Part shown: positions 9,436 through 18,373 of the stretch, piece by piece
Layout: each line of letters starts with the position of its first letter
Numbering within the stretch: position 1 is the first letter of the stretch
Notes under the pieces: generated by a model
The model's database searches: none
What the model saw: only the letters and a program-made list of their open reading frames with translations
Told to the model about the DNA's origin: nothing
Program-made: the position numbers and the translations under genes
Assembly: GCF_913058315.1 (NCBI RefSeq)
Contig: NZ_CAJXQY010000001.1
Location: 24,026-88,025, forward strand
DNA length: 64,000 nt
DNA from: an uncultured Alteromonas sp.
GTDB taxonomy: Bacteria > Pseudomonadota > Gammaproteobacteria > Enterobacterales > Alteromonadaceae
Direction of reading: 5' to 3'

Positions 9436-9463
9436 CTTGAAAAAACGCCAAGTTCCCCCACCT
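9436..9463 (+). promoter_or_regulatory. Sigma-32 (RpoH) heat-shock promoter of hslVU
   Basis: CTTGAAA at 9436-9442, a 13-base spacer, and CCCCACCT at 9456-9463 closely match the RpoH consensus CTTGAAA / CCCCATNT. It lies about 70 bases upstream of the hslV start, just past the ftsN terminator. hslVU is an RpoH regulon member in E. coli. Confidence 0.85.
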
Positions 9464-9530
9464 ACTATTCATTGTCAACGCACAGACCGCGAACCGGTAT
9501 GCTGTGCCAAACCACTACAGTGGAGTAAAC

Positions 9531-10055
9531 GTGACTACAATAGTATCAGTCAGACGAGATAATCAGGTTGTTATGGCCGGCGATGGCCAGGTGTCATTGG
9601 GCAATACAGTGATGAAAGGTAATGCCCGTAAAGTACGCCGCCTTTACCAAAACAAAGTACTGGCCGGTTTTGCCGGTGGCACCGCCGATGCGTTTACCTT
9701 ATTTGAACGCTTCGAAGCGAAACTGGAACTGCATCAGGGCCACTTAACCAAGGCGGCAGTAGAACTGGCCAAAGACTGGCGGACCGATCGCATGTTGCGT
9801 CGCCTTGAAGCCTTACTGGCCGTGGCCGATGAAACGGCTTCGTTTATTATCACCGGTAATGGTGATGTGGTGCAGCCGGAGCAGGATTTAATCGCTATCG
9901 GTTCGGGTGGCAACTATGCTCAGGCAGCGGCTACGGCGTTGCTCAACAATACGCAGTTAACGGCACACGAAATTGCCACGCAAAGTTTATCTATTGCAGG
10001 CGATATTTGCGTGTTCACCAACCATAATCAAACGGTTGAAGTACTCGATTATTAA
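9531..10055 (+). CDS. hslV: HslV, peptidase subunit of the HslUV ATP-dependent protease
   Basis: 174 residues. HslV forms a double-hexamer proteolytic chamber with an N-terminal catalytic threonine. The GTG at 9531 is chosen over the upstream GTG at 9504 because it yields [10 protein letters not shown], placing the catalytic Thr directly after the initiator Met as family members require, and because GGAG lies five bases upstream. The conserved [20 protein letters not shown] and [16 protein letters not shown] stretches are present. It is the first gene of the heat-shock operon with hslU, 72 bases downstream. Confidence 0.98.
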   Translation: MTTIVSVRRDNQVVMAGDGQVSLGNTVMKGNARKVRRLYQNKVLAGFAGGTADAFTLFERFEAKLELHQGHLTKAAVELAKDWRTDRMLRRLEALLAVADETASFIITGNGDVVQPEQDLIAIGSGGNYAQAAATALLNNTQLTAHEIATQSLSIAGDICVFTNHNQTVEVLDY

Positions 10056-10127
10056 ATGAATTGTGATGGCAGTGGCTAAAAAGCGGCTGCCATACTGACC
10101 TTCGTCAGTTTTACATAAGGGTTAATT

Positions 10128-11462
10128 ATGTCTGAAATGACACCAAGAGAAATTGTCCATGAACTGGACCGCCATATCATTGGTCAGCAAAGCGCTAAGC
10201 GCGCTGTCGCCATTGCACTTCGTAACCGCTGGCGCCGAATGCAGTTAGAGCCAGAGCTGCGTCAGGAAGTGACCCCTAAAAACATCTTAATGATTGGTCC
10301 AACAGGGGTCGGTAAAACCGAAATTGCCCGTCGTCTGGCCAAGCTGGCGAATGCGCCGTTTATTAAGGTTGAAGCGACAAAGTTCACTGAAGTGGGCTAC
10401 GTTGGCAAGGAAGTAGAAACGATTATCCGTGACCTTGCAGACATCGCCGTTAAAATGACCAAAGAGCAGGAAATGGAAAAAGTGCGCTATCGCGCCGAGG
10501 AAGCCGCCGAAGAGCGAATTCTGGATATCCTTATCCCGCCGGCGGAAAATGCCTGGGGTGAAAAAGAGCGCTCGGAAGATCGCGGCACCCGTCAGTCTTT
10601 CCGTAAAAAGCTGCGTGAAGGTAGCCTCGACGACAAAGAAATTGAAATCGATGTGTCCCAGCAGCAAATTGGTGTAGAGATTATGGCACCGCCGGGCATG
10701 GAAGAAATGACTAACCAGTTGCAGGGAATGTTTGAAAACCTGTCTTCTTCCGGCTCGCAGAAAAAGAAAAAGAAAATGCGCATTCGGGATGCCATGAAAG
10801 TGCTGATTGAAGAAGAAGCCGCACGACTGGTAAACAAAGAAGATCTTAAAGAAAAAGCCCTTGAAGCGGTGGAACAACACGGCATCGTATTTGTGGATGA
10901 AATCGATAAGATCTGTAAGCGTGAAGGCGCCAACTCAGCAGATGTTTCCCGTGAAGGCGTACAACGCGACTTGCTGCCGCTGGTAGAAGGTTCAACGGTG
11001 TCTACCAAGCACGGTATGATCAAAACCGACCATATTTTGTTTGTTGCATCGGGTGCCTTCCAGATGAGCAAACCGTCGGACCTGATCCCTGAATTACAGG
11101 GGCGTCTGCCTATCCGCGTTGAATTGTCGGCACTCAAAGTGGAAGACTTCAAACGTATTCTTACTGAGCCTAATGCCTCGCTTACCGAGCAGTACATAGA
11201 GCTGATGAAAACCGAGGGCGTAACCGTGGAGTTTGCCGAAAGCGGAATTCAGCGTATCGCCGAGGCCGCCTGGCAGGTGAATGAGAAAACCGAAAATATC
11301 GGTGCTCGTCGTTTGCACACGGTATTAGAGCGTTTGATGGAAGATATTTCATACGATGCTTCCGAAAAGCAGGGCGAAACCTACACCATTGATGCAGATT
11401 ATGTAAACCTGCATCTGGAAACCTTAGTGGATAACGAAGACTTAAGCCGCTTCATCCTCTAA
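10128..11462 (+). CDS. hslU: HslU, ATPase unfoldase of the HslUV protease
   Basis: 444 residues, matching the usual 443. This AAA+ hexamer unfolds substrates and feeds them to HslV. Walker [15 protein letters not shown] lies near residues 58-70, the I-domain insertion covers about 110-240, Walker [11 protein letters not shown] is near 252-261, and sensor/arginine-finger segments ([31 protein letters not shown]) follow. The C-terminal SRFIL tail is the segment that docks into HslV. A run of lysine codons near 10760 encodes KKKKK in the I-domain and is in frame. A 9-bp stem hairpin follows at 11479-11500. Confidence 0.98.
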   Translation: MSEMTPREIVHELDRHIIGQQSAKRAVAIALRNRWRRMQLEPELRQEVTPKNILMIGPTGVGKTEIARRLAKLANAPFIKVEATKFTEVGYVGKEVETIIRDLADIAVKMTKEQEMEKVRYRAEEAAEERILDILIPPAENAWGEKERSEDRGTRQSFRKKLREGSLDDKEIEIDVSQQQIGVEIMAPPGMEEMTNQLQGMFENLSSSGSQKKKKKMRIRDAMKVLIEEEAARLVNKEDLKEKALEAVEQHGIVFVDEIDKICKREGANSADVSREGVQRDLLPLVEGSTVSTKHGMIKTDHILFVASGAFQMSKPSDLIPELQGRLPIRVELSALKVEDFKRILTEPNASLTEQYIELMKTEGVTVEFAESGIQRIAEAAWQVNEKTENIGARRLHTVLERLMEDISYDASEKQGETYTIDADYVNLHLETLVDNEDLSRFIL

Positions 11463-11478
11463 CGTAAACAGACAAACC

Positions 11479-11500
11479 GGCCGGTACCTCTGTACCGGCC
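11479..11500. terminator. Hairpin between convergent hslU and LuxR-type gene
   Basis: GGCCGGTAC (11479-11487) and GTACCGGCC (11492-11500) form a perfect 9-bp stem with loop CTCT. There is no clear T run on the plus strand and only a T-rich stretch on the minus strand, so efficiency is uncertain. Confidence 0.6.
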
Positions 11501-11524
11501 AGGCTTCACTTGCCACATTCCCCA

Positions 11525-11767
11525 TTACACCGTAGGAATTTGCGTGTACAGCGTTCTGAAATAACGGGCCATTAATGCAGCCCGGTTACGGATTTCCAGT
11601 TTGCGGTAAATATTGGCGCAATGAAACTTTACCGTTCGCTCACTGATAAACAATTGCGAGGCAATGGTTTTATTCGGTAAGCCTTCGATAATTTTATGCG
11701 CCACCTGAAGTTCACGTTTAGACAACTGTTCCAAATGTTCAGGGCTTAATAACTCTTGATCAAACAT
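11525..11767 (-). CDS. Small LuxR-type HTH protein
   Basis: 80 residues, almost only a GerE/LuxR C-terminal DNA-binding domain: LSKRELQVAHKIIEGLPNKT followed by IASQLFISERTVKFHCANIY and RKLEIRNRAALMARY. No receiver or autoinducer-binding domain is fused. Its start overlaps the 3' end of the exporter gene by eight bases, so it is the last gene of the exporter operon and translationally coupled to it. It probably controls this operon or the exported product (inference). Stand-alone LuxR HTH proteins also occur as anti-activators, so the sign of control is open. Confidence 0.85.
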   Translation of the reverse strand: MFDQELLSPEHLEQLSKRELQVAHKIIEGLPNKTIASQLFISERTVKFHCANIYRKLEIRNRAALMARYFRTLYTQIPTV

Positions 11768-13931
11768 GATGATCTCCTTGTTGAGTGGGGGTTGGTAAAT
11801 CAGGCGTGTAATTGATGGCTACTTCCGTCAGCTGGCCGCCTGCCAGGTGATACCGCTGATGGGCCATTTGAATGGTTTCCCGCCGGTGGGCGATAACCAC
11901 CCGGGTCATGGGTAACCGGGAAAGGTGTGTATTGATGAGCTTTTCACTGTTGGCGTCCAGATGACTGCTGGCCTCATCGAGTAACAGCAGTGCCGGTTGC
12001 TGATACAGCGCCCGGGCCAGAAACAGGCGTTGGAGTTGGCCGCCACTAAAGTTGCTGCCACCTTCCTGCAGTAGGGTGTAATACTGCATGGGCAGGCTGG
12101 TTATAGTGTTATGCAGGTTTGCCAGTTGGCAGCACTCTATCAGGCGCGGCATATCAAGGTGCTGTTGAAAGCCGCTGACATTGTCGATAATGGTCCCGGA
12201 CAGGCACATATCATCCTGCATGACAGCGCTAATTCGCTGGCTCGGGTCGCGGCTGTTCAGCGGTTTATTGTCAATCAGAACCTGGCCTGCGGTGACTGGA
12301 AGTAAACCGGTCAGGCATTTTGCCAGGCTTGATTTGCCGCTGCCGCTCACCCCGGTTATCACCACCATTTCTCCCGGGGGGACTGTCAGGTTCAAATGTT
12401 CGAAAAGCAGTGGCTGACCCTGGTAGCCAAAGCTTACATCATGCAGAGACAGTTTGTGCGCTACCGGTAAGCTGGCCACCGGACTCGTCGATGCGGCAGC
12501 CAGTGAGTCAAAAGCCACCGGTGTTTGAACAATATCTGCCAGTCTGTCGAGATGGAGTCGCAATAAACGCCACTGAAGCAATTGCTCTAACAGGCCGTGG
12601 ATTGCCGTGTTAAAGCGGTTTTTATAACTGGTAAATGCGTAAAGCATACCCACGGTAAATGCCTGCTCCATTACCAGCGACGCGGCAAGATAAACCACCA
12701 GCAGGTTTTCAAGACCAAACAACAACAGGTGAACAATACTGAATCCCATTTCCCAGCGGCGTAAGCGAATATCCCGGTTCAATGTATCGGTCAGTAAATG
12801 CTGCCAGCCGTGCAGACGAAAGGACTCCAGCTTGAGCATTCTGATTGACTGAATGCCACGCAGTGTTTCAATAAAGTGGCTGTTTTCCTTCGCAGCACAG
12901 GTAATTTTTTCTTGCTGCAAGCGCTGCACGGGGCCAAGCAAAATTAACCGTAAAGCCAGAAAAATCAGCGCGACGCCTACTACAACAAGCATTAGCTTAA
13001 TGCTGTACAGTGCCATCAAAACCAGTGTACATAGTAAGATGAGCGTATCTAAAATAAGCGCGACTATGCCCTGACTGATAAACCGCCTGACTTCCTGCAA
13101 GCTGCCAAAGCGCGCCACCATATCGCCAATATGACGTTGTGAAAAATAACTGAAGGGCAGCCGGATTAAATGAGTAAAGACATTCACCGACAACTGCTGA
13201 GCAAGGTGTCCGGACATCGAGATGCCGGTAGTCTGGCGGGTGAGGTTGGTAATCGCCTCTACCACCATCAGCAGAAAGAAACCCAGAAACAGTACATTGA
13301 GTAGCGAGGCATCGTTATTGACGATGACGGAGTCGATCACCAGTTGCATGTAGTAGGGCGAAGCCAAAGCGAAACATTGCAACAGCAGAGACAACATAAA
13401 CAGCACCAGTAAGGAACGCTTAATACCAATAATTCGCTGCCATAACTGGCTGAGCTTAAGCGGCTGACGCAGATTTTGTGGGGTAAAGTTACTGCCTGGC
13501 TGCAACTCAAGGGCTATGCCGGTAAATGCATCACTCACCTGTGGCCAGGTAAGGCGACGTTTGCCGCAGGCCGGGTCCTGGATTTCAACGCCGTTGGTTG
13601 TCACTTTTGTCAATACTACGAAGTGCTGCATATTCCAGTGCAGAATACAGGGCAGTTGCAGGTCGGCCATATCTTCGGGTTCCAGCTTCAGTGCCCGGCT
13701 GTTGAGATTCAGTGAATGGGCAAAATCAATCAGCTGTTTAAGGTTAGCGCCTTGCTGGCTGAAAGCGCGCATGCTACGCAGTTTTGCCAGGTCTATATTT
13801 AGTCCGTGATACCCCGCCACCATGGCTATACAGGCCAGTCCGCATTCCGCGTTTTCTGCTTGCAGAACCTGTGGGGTGGCGCGTCGCCAGTTGAGTTGCA
13901 ATGGCAATTTGAACAGCGTTGCGGTGCTCAT
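11760..13931 (-). CDS. Peptidase C39-containing ABC exporter (bacteriocin/peptide type)
   Basis: 723 residues. In the PCAT family an N-terminal C39 protease cuts a double-glycine leader while the transporter exports the peptide. All three parts look intact. The C39 domain at about 18-145 has catalytic C30 (NAECGLAC), H103 (MQHFVVL) and D119 (QDPACG). The transmembrane domain spans about 165-440. The ATPase covers about 500-700, with Walker A GVSGSGKSSLAK, signature NFSGGQLQR, Walker B LLLLDEASSHLD and H-loop VIAHR. The upstream MFP gene overlaps its start by four bases. No double-glycine precursor gene was found nearby. Alternative: an RTX-type HlyB exporter, but HlyB relatives usually lack the catalytic Cys. 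Confidence 0.95.
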   Translation of the reverse strand: MSTATLFKLPLQLNWRRATPQVLQAENAECGLACIAMVAGYHGLNIDLAKLRSMRAFSQQGANLKQLIDFAHSLNLNSRALKLEPEDMADLQLPCILHWNMQHFVVLTKVTTNGVEIQDPACGKRRLTWPQVSDAFTGIALELQPGSNFTPQNLRQPLKLSQLWQRIIGIKRSLLVLFMLSLLLQCFALASPYYMQLVIDSVIVNNDASLLNVLFLGFFLLMVVEAITNLTRQTTGISMSGHLAQQLSVNVFTHLIRLPFSYFSQRHIGDMVARFGSLQEVRRFISQGIVALILDTLILLCTLVLMALYSIKLMLVVVGVALIFLALRLILLGPVQRLQQEKITCAAKENSHFIETLRGIQSIRMLKLESFRLHGWQHLLTDTLNRDIRLRRWEMGFSIVHLLLFGLENLLVVYLAASLVMEQAFTVGMLYAFTSYKNRFNTAIHGLLEQLLQWRLLRLHLDRLADIVQTPVAFDSLAAASTSPVASLPVAHKLSLHDVSFGYQGQPLLFEHLNLTVPPGEMVVITGVSGSGKSSLAKCLTGLLPVTAGQVLIDNKPLNSRDPSQRISAVMQDDMCLSGTIIDNVSGFQQHLDMPRLIECCQLANLHNTITSLPMQYYTLLQEGGSNFSGGQLQRLFLARALYQQPALLLLDEASSHLDANSEKLINTHLSRLPMTRVVIAHRRETIQMAHQRYHLAGGQLTEVAINYTPDLPTPTQQGDHHV

Positions 13932-15196
13932 AGCAGGCCTCCGCGTAATTTATAAAGTGGTTCGAATAGCCATTGCATCAGATTGCGTTCACGTATCGCT
14001 ATTTCAGCCGCAAAGGTCATCCCGGCGCGCAGCGCAATGCGTTGGTTAAAATGCTCAATGCTGGTGGCTTGCAGAGTGGCCCTGGCCAGATAAACGGGGG
14101 TATTTACGGTTAAGGGTTTTTGCGCTACCTCCTGAGGCAGCAACAGATGTGCAGAGACTGAATCGACGGTTGCCTTATAGGTTCCAAACTGCGTATGGGG
14201 AAACGCATCGTAGCGTAAACTGATGGATTGCCCTGCTGATATCTGGCCCGCCGCCGCCACCGGAATTAACAGTTGGGCAGTTACTTCGGCATTCAGTGGC
14301 ATGAGTGACAGAAGCGGCACACTAGTTTGCGTGCGTTGTCCTGGTTTCGCATTCAGGTTGGTTACCCTGCCGTCAGCGGCTGCAACAATAATAACCTCGC
14401 GCTGACTGTACTGCTGATCGAGGCTTTTCTGAAGTTCACTGATTTGGTTTTCAATGTTCAGTAGCTGCAGTTGATGGGAGTGTTCCGCTTCGCTAAGTGC
14501 AAACTGGTTGTCTTCGATGGCTTGTAATGTGCCAATCCATTCACGCTCCAGGCGCTGGCGCTGATAGGTTTCGTCGATACGCTGAGTGTTTAGCGACTGT
14601 AGCTGTTGCTGGCTCGAAAACCCCTGCTGGGTTAATGCTGCGACAGACTCAATTTGCTTGTTCAGCAATGTCATTTTTTCATCCAGCAATTGGCGCATTG
14701 CCCCAAGACGGGCATGATCTTCCGTCAGTCGGGATCCGGTTTTGTTTAAACGTTGTTGCTGAGTAACGAAACCTTTCTCGGTAAGTGAGTACTGACTTTT
14801 AAGGCGCGCTATCTGGCTGGCCAGTTCCTCAATAAGGGCATCATTGATACTCTGGCCGTTATGAAAAATGGCGTCACGGGTGAGTCTGATTAGGGGCGTG
14901 CCTTTTTTTACCCGGGCGTTTTCGCTAACTAACACGTTGCTGACAATAGCGCCGGAAGCCGGTCCGTATACGGGGGTAATGCCATTTGCCGGTTCCAGCC
15001 AGCCGGTGACCGTTTGGGTGTAGGTATAGCGCCCGGTCAGTAACCAACTCATTACGCCTATTAACCAGCTGCACAGCAGCACGGTAATAACAAGCGTAGG
15101 AAGCCTGGGTTTAAGTAATATCGAGCCATCGATTTTTTGCTGCTGTGAAACGACGGCCTGTTGGCGAAATAATGTTTGGCTTTGCATGGCGTCCAT
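13928..15196 (-). CDS. HlyD-family membrane fusion protein of the C39 exporter
   Basis: Periplasmic adaptor linking the ABC exporter to an outer-membrane channel (TolC, not in this window). From the ATG at 15194-15196 it is 422 residues: a membrane anchor near 38-60 (LVITVLLCSWLIGVMSWLL), a split lipoyl/barrel-sandwich domain (VYGPASGAIVSNVLV and VIVAAADGRVTNLNAKPG), and a long coiled coil at about 120-270. The frame is open further upstream to a TTG at 15358, which would add 54 residues with no family likeness; no good Shine-Dalgarno supports any candidate start, so the start is uncertain. It overlaps the exporter by four bases and is probably the first gene of the operon. Confidence 0.9.
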   Translation of the reverse strand: MDAMQSQTLFRQQAVVSQQQKIDGSILLKPRLPTLVITVLLCSWLIGVMSWLLTGRYTYTQTVTGWLEPANGITPVYGPASGAIVSNVLVSENARVKKGTPLIRLTRDAIFHNGQSINDALIEELASQIARLKSQYSLTEKGFVTQQQRLNKTGSRLTEDHARLGAMRQLLDEKMTLLNKQIESVAALTQQGFSSQQQLQSLNTQRIDETYQRQRLEREWIGTLQAIEDNQFALSEAEHSHQLQLLNIENQISELQKSLDQQYSQREVIIVAAADGRVTNLNAKPGQRTQTSVPLLSLMPLNAEVTAQLLIPVAAAGQISAGQSISLRYDAFPHTQFGTYKATVDSVSAHLLLPQEVAQKPLTVNTPVYLARATLQATSIEHFNQRIALRAGMTFAAEIAIRERNLMQWLFEPLYKLRGGLL

Positions 15197-15460
15197 TCCG
15201 GCTGTGGGTGATGATTCAACCTTATGACCGAAGACGCTGAACCACGGTGAAAGCCAGGCCGGGTGGGCTTTTTGAGGGGACGATGGATAGCAGGTGTCCC
15301 AAATAGTCAGGGCCTGGCTCATTTGTGCAGGACTGGTCTGCCTGTTGTGGCAGGTCAAAGGCAGGCTGACGTTGGCTTTCCTAAACCGGATTGTTAATAT
15401 ATTGTGGTTGGCAAAGAAAGCTCTACACTTGATGTATGTTTTGCCAAGGAAGCCGTAGTT

Positions 15461-17005
15461 ATGTTTATTCCCAGTATTTTACTCCGCCAGTTGTACACCC
15501 ATGGAAGCCTTACTCAAACCGAAGACGGCTTGCAGTTTATGCTTAAAAACCGGCTTAAAGATGCCGTGCTCAAGCAGGTCGACAGTATTGCCATTGACGG
15601 AGAAGTCATTGCGCCTGAAAACGTTACGCTGCAGGTTGGCCCCGAGCAAATCATGTCGATGGCAGAGCTTAACGAAAGCGGTGAAGTGCCTTTTGCACTC
15701 AAGCAGGCCATTACGGTTTATCTAAATAAAACCCTGCCGGTGAGCCCGGAAAAGCATACTATCGAGCTGGTGTTCAGGGCCTCACCTTTCGGCAAACTTA
15801 AATTCAGTGTGGAAGATAATGTGTCGGCGCCGAATCTGGCCGAGGGCCATATTCCCCGCGATCCTCACGATGACTACGCACCGGGCATTATTGAAAAGCG
15901 CCAGAAGTTTTTTGAGCACTTCTCCGGCGCCAACATCCACCATGTTGGTCAGTATTCGATTGATCCAAACACTTTACGAGGCAATGTAGAGCATTTCATC
16001 GGGGTTGCTCAGGTGCCAATTGGTATGGCTGGCCCGGTTACTATTGATGGCGAACATGCCAAGGGCGACTTTGTGATCCCGCTGGCCACTACTGAGGGCA
16101 CTTTGGTTGCCTCTTATAACCGCGGTATGAAGCTGCTCAATATGAGTGGGGGGATTAAATCCACCGTGGTGGACGATGCCATGCAACGCGCCCCGGTATT
16201 TGTATTTTCCGATGCCCGCGGCGCACGGGATTTCGTTGCCTGGGTAAACGAGAACATCGACAAAATTCGTGAGGAAGCCGAAGCCACCTCATCCATTGCC
16301 AAGCTCACTTATATTGATAGTTTCCTGTCTACCAAGTTTGCCTTTTTGCGCTTCAATTACCGTACCGGTGATGCGGCCGGACAAAACATGGTGGGGCGCG
16401 CTACGTTTGCCGCCTGTGGCTGGATCCTCGATCATTACGAGGGTATCGAGAACTTCTATCTGGAGTCGAACTTCGCTACCGATAAAAAAGCCTCGCAAAT
16501 TAATATTATGCGTACCCGGGGTAAACGGGTCATTGCCGAGGCCACTATTAAGCGTGAGCATTTGCTGTCGGTTATGCGGGTGGACCCTAAACAGATTGAT
16601 TACCATAGCCGCGTGGCGGGGGTAGGATCGTTTTTATCCGGGGTCAATAATACCGGATTGCATTCGCCCAATGGCATCACCGCGATGTTTATTGCCACCG
16701 GGCAGGATGTTGCCAATGTCTCTGAGTCATCAGCCGGTATTATGTACTCGGAGCTGACCGATGAAGGTGATCTGTATATCTCACTGACCATTCCATCGCT
16801 GATTGTGGCGACCTACGGTGGTGGCACCGGTATAGGCACTCAGCGTGAGTGTCTGGAATTACTGGGCTGTTATGGCCGGGACAGAGTGTACAAGTTTGCC
16901 GAAATTGTTGGCGCGGTGGCTCTGGCCGGGGAGATCTCACTGGCCTCGGCGATCTCTAGTTCCGACTGGGTATCCTCCCACGAGCAGTATGGCCGTAACC
17001 GGTAA
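15461..17005 (+). CDS. Hydroxymethylglutaryl-CoA reductase, class I-like
   Basis: Reduces HMG-CoA to mevalonate. 514 residues from the ATG at 15461, which has AAGGA ten bases upstream; an earlier in-frame start at 15404 is less likely. An N-terminal segment of about 120 residues (FIPSILLRQLYTHGSL...) has no catalytic motif. The catalytic domain keeps all four residues of class I enzymes in context: Glu in PLATTEGTLVASYNRG, Lys in ATDKKASQIN, Asp in ATGQDVANVSESS, and a C-terminal His in SSDWVSSHEQYGRNR. No other mevalonate-pathway gene is in the window. Gammaproteobacteria normally make isoprenoids by the MEP route, so the role here is unclear; class I HMGRs in some Vibrio-like bacteria are thought to be of archaeal origin. 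Confidence 0.93.
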   Translation: MFIPSILLRQLYTHGSLTQTEDGLQFMLKNRLKDAVLKQVDSIAIDGEVIAPENVTLQVGPEQIMSMAELNESGEVPFALKQAITVYLNKTLPVSPEKHTIELVFRASPFGKLKFSVEDNVSAPNLAEGHIPRDPHDDYAPGIIEKRQKFFEHFSGANIHHVGQYSIDPNTLRGNVEHFIGVAQVPIGMAGPVTIDGEHAKGDFVIPLATTEGTLVASYNRGMKLLNMSGGIKSTVVDDAMQRAPVFVFSDARGARDFVAWVNENIDKIREEAEATSSIAKLTYIDSFLSTKFAFLRFNYRTGDAAGQNMVGRATFAACGWILDHYEGIENFYLESNFATDKKASQINIMRTRGKRVIAEATIKREHLLSVMRVDPKQIDYHSRVAGVGSFLSGVNNTGLHSPNGITAMFIATGQDVANVSESSAGIMYSELTDEGDLYISLTIPSLIVATYGGGTGIGTQRECLELLGCYGRDRVYKFAEIVGAVALAGEISLASAISSSDWVSSHEQYGRNR

Positions 17006-17111
17006 TTTGTCTGGTGCTGATCAGGAGGGCTTGCCTTCCTGGTTGGCCTTATTTTCCCGCGAAAACGATCCGAACACCCCGTCTTCGGCGTTAAAAAGGT
17101 AACTAAACTCA

Positions 17112-17693
17112 ATGGTTATCACGATGAATGACAATAAGGCTCGCTGGTCTTTCCCTTTCCGGGGAGTGCTGGTGTTTTTATTTTGCGCCTGGCTAGCCGG
17201 CTGTGCCAGCAACAAACCACAAATCAAAATGCGCGAAGAAACTCACTTCGCCGCGCTGAAAACCTTTTATGTTCAGCCACCGCTTAACTCATTTAACCCC
17301 ACCCTGGAGCAGCATATGGCGTCGACCATCACTACTGTGTTGCAAGGCAAGGGGCTGACCGCGGCAGGCGAAGACGAAGCCGATATAAAAGTGGGCTTTT
17401 TTCCCTCCAGCCGGGTGGAAGAAGGGGGCTCATCGGTCAGTATCGGGCTTGGCACCGGCGTGTTTGGCCGTTCTGGTGGAATATCACTGGGCAGCATCTT
17501 TAGCGTGCCGGTGGGTGAACAGGTCACTGAGTATCAGAATCTGCAGATTGAAGTGGTGCAGGACGGTGAGTTTATCTATAGCGCTGCCGGTAGCGCCGAG
17601 CTGGAAGCTAACGACAGCATAAGTGTGCAGCAGGCATTATCGGAACTGGTCGTTACATTGCTGCAGCCTTTCCCCGCCAACCGGTCAAACTAG
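17112..17693 (+). CDS. DUF4136 lipoprotein
   Basis: 193 residues. The N-terminal hydrophobic stretch ends in a lipobox (WLAGCASN), so it is probably a lipid-anchored envelope protein. The rest fits the DUF4136 family: an FAALKTFYV opening strand, ADIKVGFF, and a Gly/Ser-rich segment (SVSIGLGTGVFGRSGGISLG). An ATG at 17124 is an alternative start; 17112 has AAAAGGT upstream. Function is unknown in the family. It lies 106 bases after the HMG-CoA reductase and could be co-transcribed with it. Confidence 0.85.
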   Translation: MVITMNDNKARWSFPFRGVLVFLFCAWLAGCASNKPQIKMREETHFAALKTFYVQPPLNSFNPTLEQHMASTITTVLQGKGLTAAGEDEADIKVGFFPSSRVEEGGSSVSIGLGTGVFGRSGGISLGSIFSVPVGEQVTEYQNLQIEVVQDGEFIYSAAGSAELEANDSISVQQALSELVVTLLQPFPANRSN

Positions 17694-17788
17694 CTGCGAA
17701 GTGTCAGAATCGCACGGCCAGTGGGATTGTTAAAGTGTGTTTAGTCCCCAGATTTATACATCGATTCATAATTAGATGAGGGCACCTT

Positions 17789-18316
17789 ATGACACGTCAT
17801 TTTGAACAGGCCGAAGGCTTGTACGAACAAAAAGATCCGGCCACCGACGGTTTTGTATTTAATCAGACTATGTTACGTATAGCGGATCCGGTTCGTTCGC
17901 TGGATTTTTACACCCGGGTTATGGGCATGACCTTGCTGAGAAAACTGGATTTTCCGGAAATGAAATTCAGTTTGTATTTTCTCACCACTGGCGAGGATTT
18001 CTCTGATATCAGCGAAGATCAGGCACAGCGCACGGCACAAACCTTTGGCCGTCCGGCAATGCTCGAATTAACCTACAACTGGGGGGATACCGCCGAGTCT
18101 ACCCGTTATCACAACGGTAACAGCGATCCCCGTGGTTTTGGTCATATTGGTTTTCATGTACCGGATCTGCAAGGGGCGTGTCAGCGCTTTGAGGAGCTGG
18201 GCGTTGAATTTCAGAAGCGTCTTGAAGACGGCAGTATGAATAATCTCGCGTTCATTAAAGATCCCGACGGTTACTGGATTGAGATCTTTGATGCTAACGG
18301 CATGGCCGGCAAATAG
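17789..18316 (+). CDS. gloA: Glyoxalase I (lactoylglutathione lyase), zinc-type
   Basis: 175 residues. It isomerises the methylglyoxal-glutathione hemithioacetal to lactoylglutathione. The long form with [20 protein letters not shown] and [20 protein letters not shown] resembles human GLO1 and the long Zn-activated Pseudomonas enzyme, more than the short nickel-type E. coli GloA. The four metal ligands of the family are present: Gln in FNQTMLR, Glu in LELTYNWG, His in FGHIGFH, Glu in YWIEIFD. With glutathione reductase at 25130-26479 it forms part of thiol-dependent detoxification. Confidence 0.95.
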   Translation: MTRHFEQAEGLYEQKDPATDGFVFNQTMLRIADPVRSLDFYTRVMGMTLLRKLDFPEMKFSLYFLTTGEDFSDISEDQAQRTAQTFGRPAMLELTYNWGDTAESTRYHNGNSDPRGFGHIGFHVPDLQGACQRFEELGVEFQKRLEDGSMNNLAFIKDPDGYWIEIFDANGMAGK

Positions 18317-18373
18317 CGGTTTAAGTCCGGCTCATGGGAGGGAAACCTCATCCTCCTGTGGGCTGGTGAATGA

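Noticed and set aside
9504..9530. Upstream GTG start for hslV
   Set aside because: Would bury the catalytic threonine inside the protein; the GTG at 9531 has a good SD and matches the family.
10750..10785. A-rich stretch in hslU as a possible slippage or frameshift error
   Set aside because: It encodes a lysine run in the variable I-domain, the frame continues normally, and the C-terminal docking tail is intact.
10592..11197. 201-codon minus-strand open frame inside hslU
   Set aside because: Antisense shadow of a highly conserved AAA+ gene; the serine-rich translation is typical of such shadows.
16269..16625. 118-codon open frame in the HMG-CoA reductase gene
   Set aside because: Frame-shifted shadow within the catalytic domain; no homology features.
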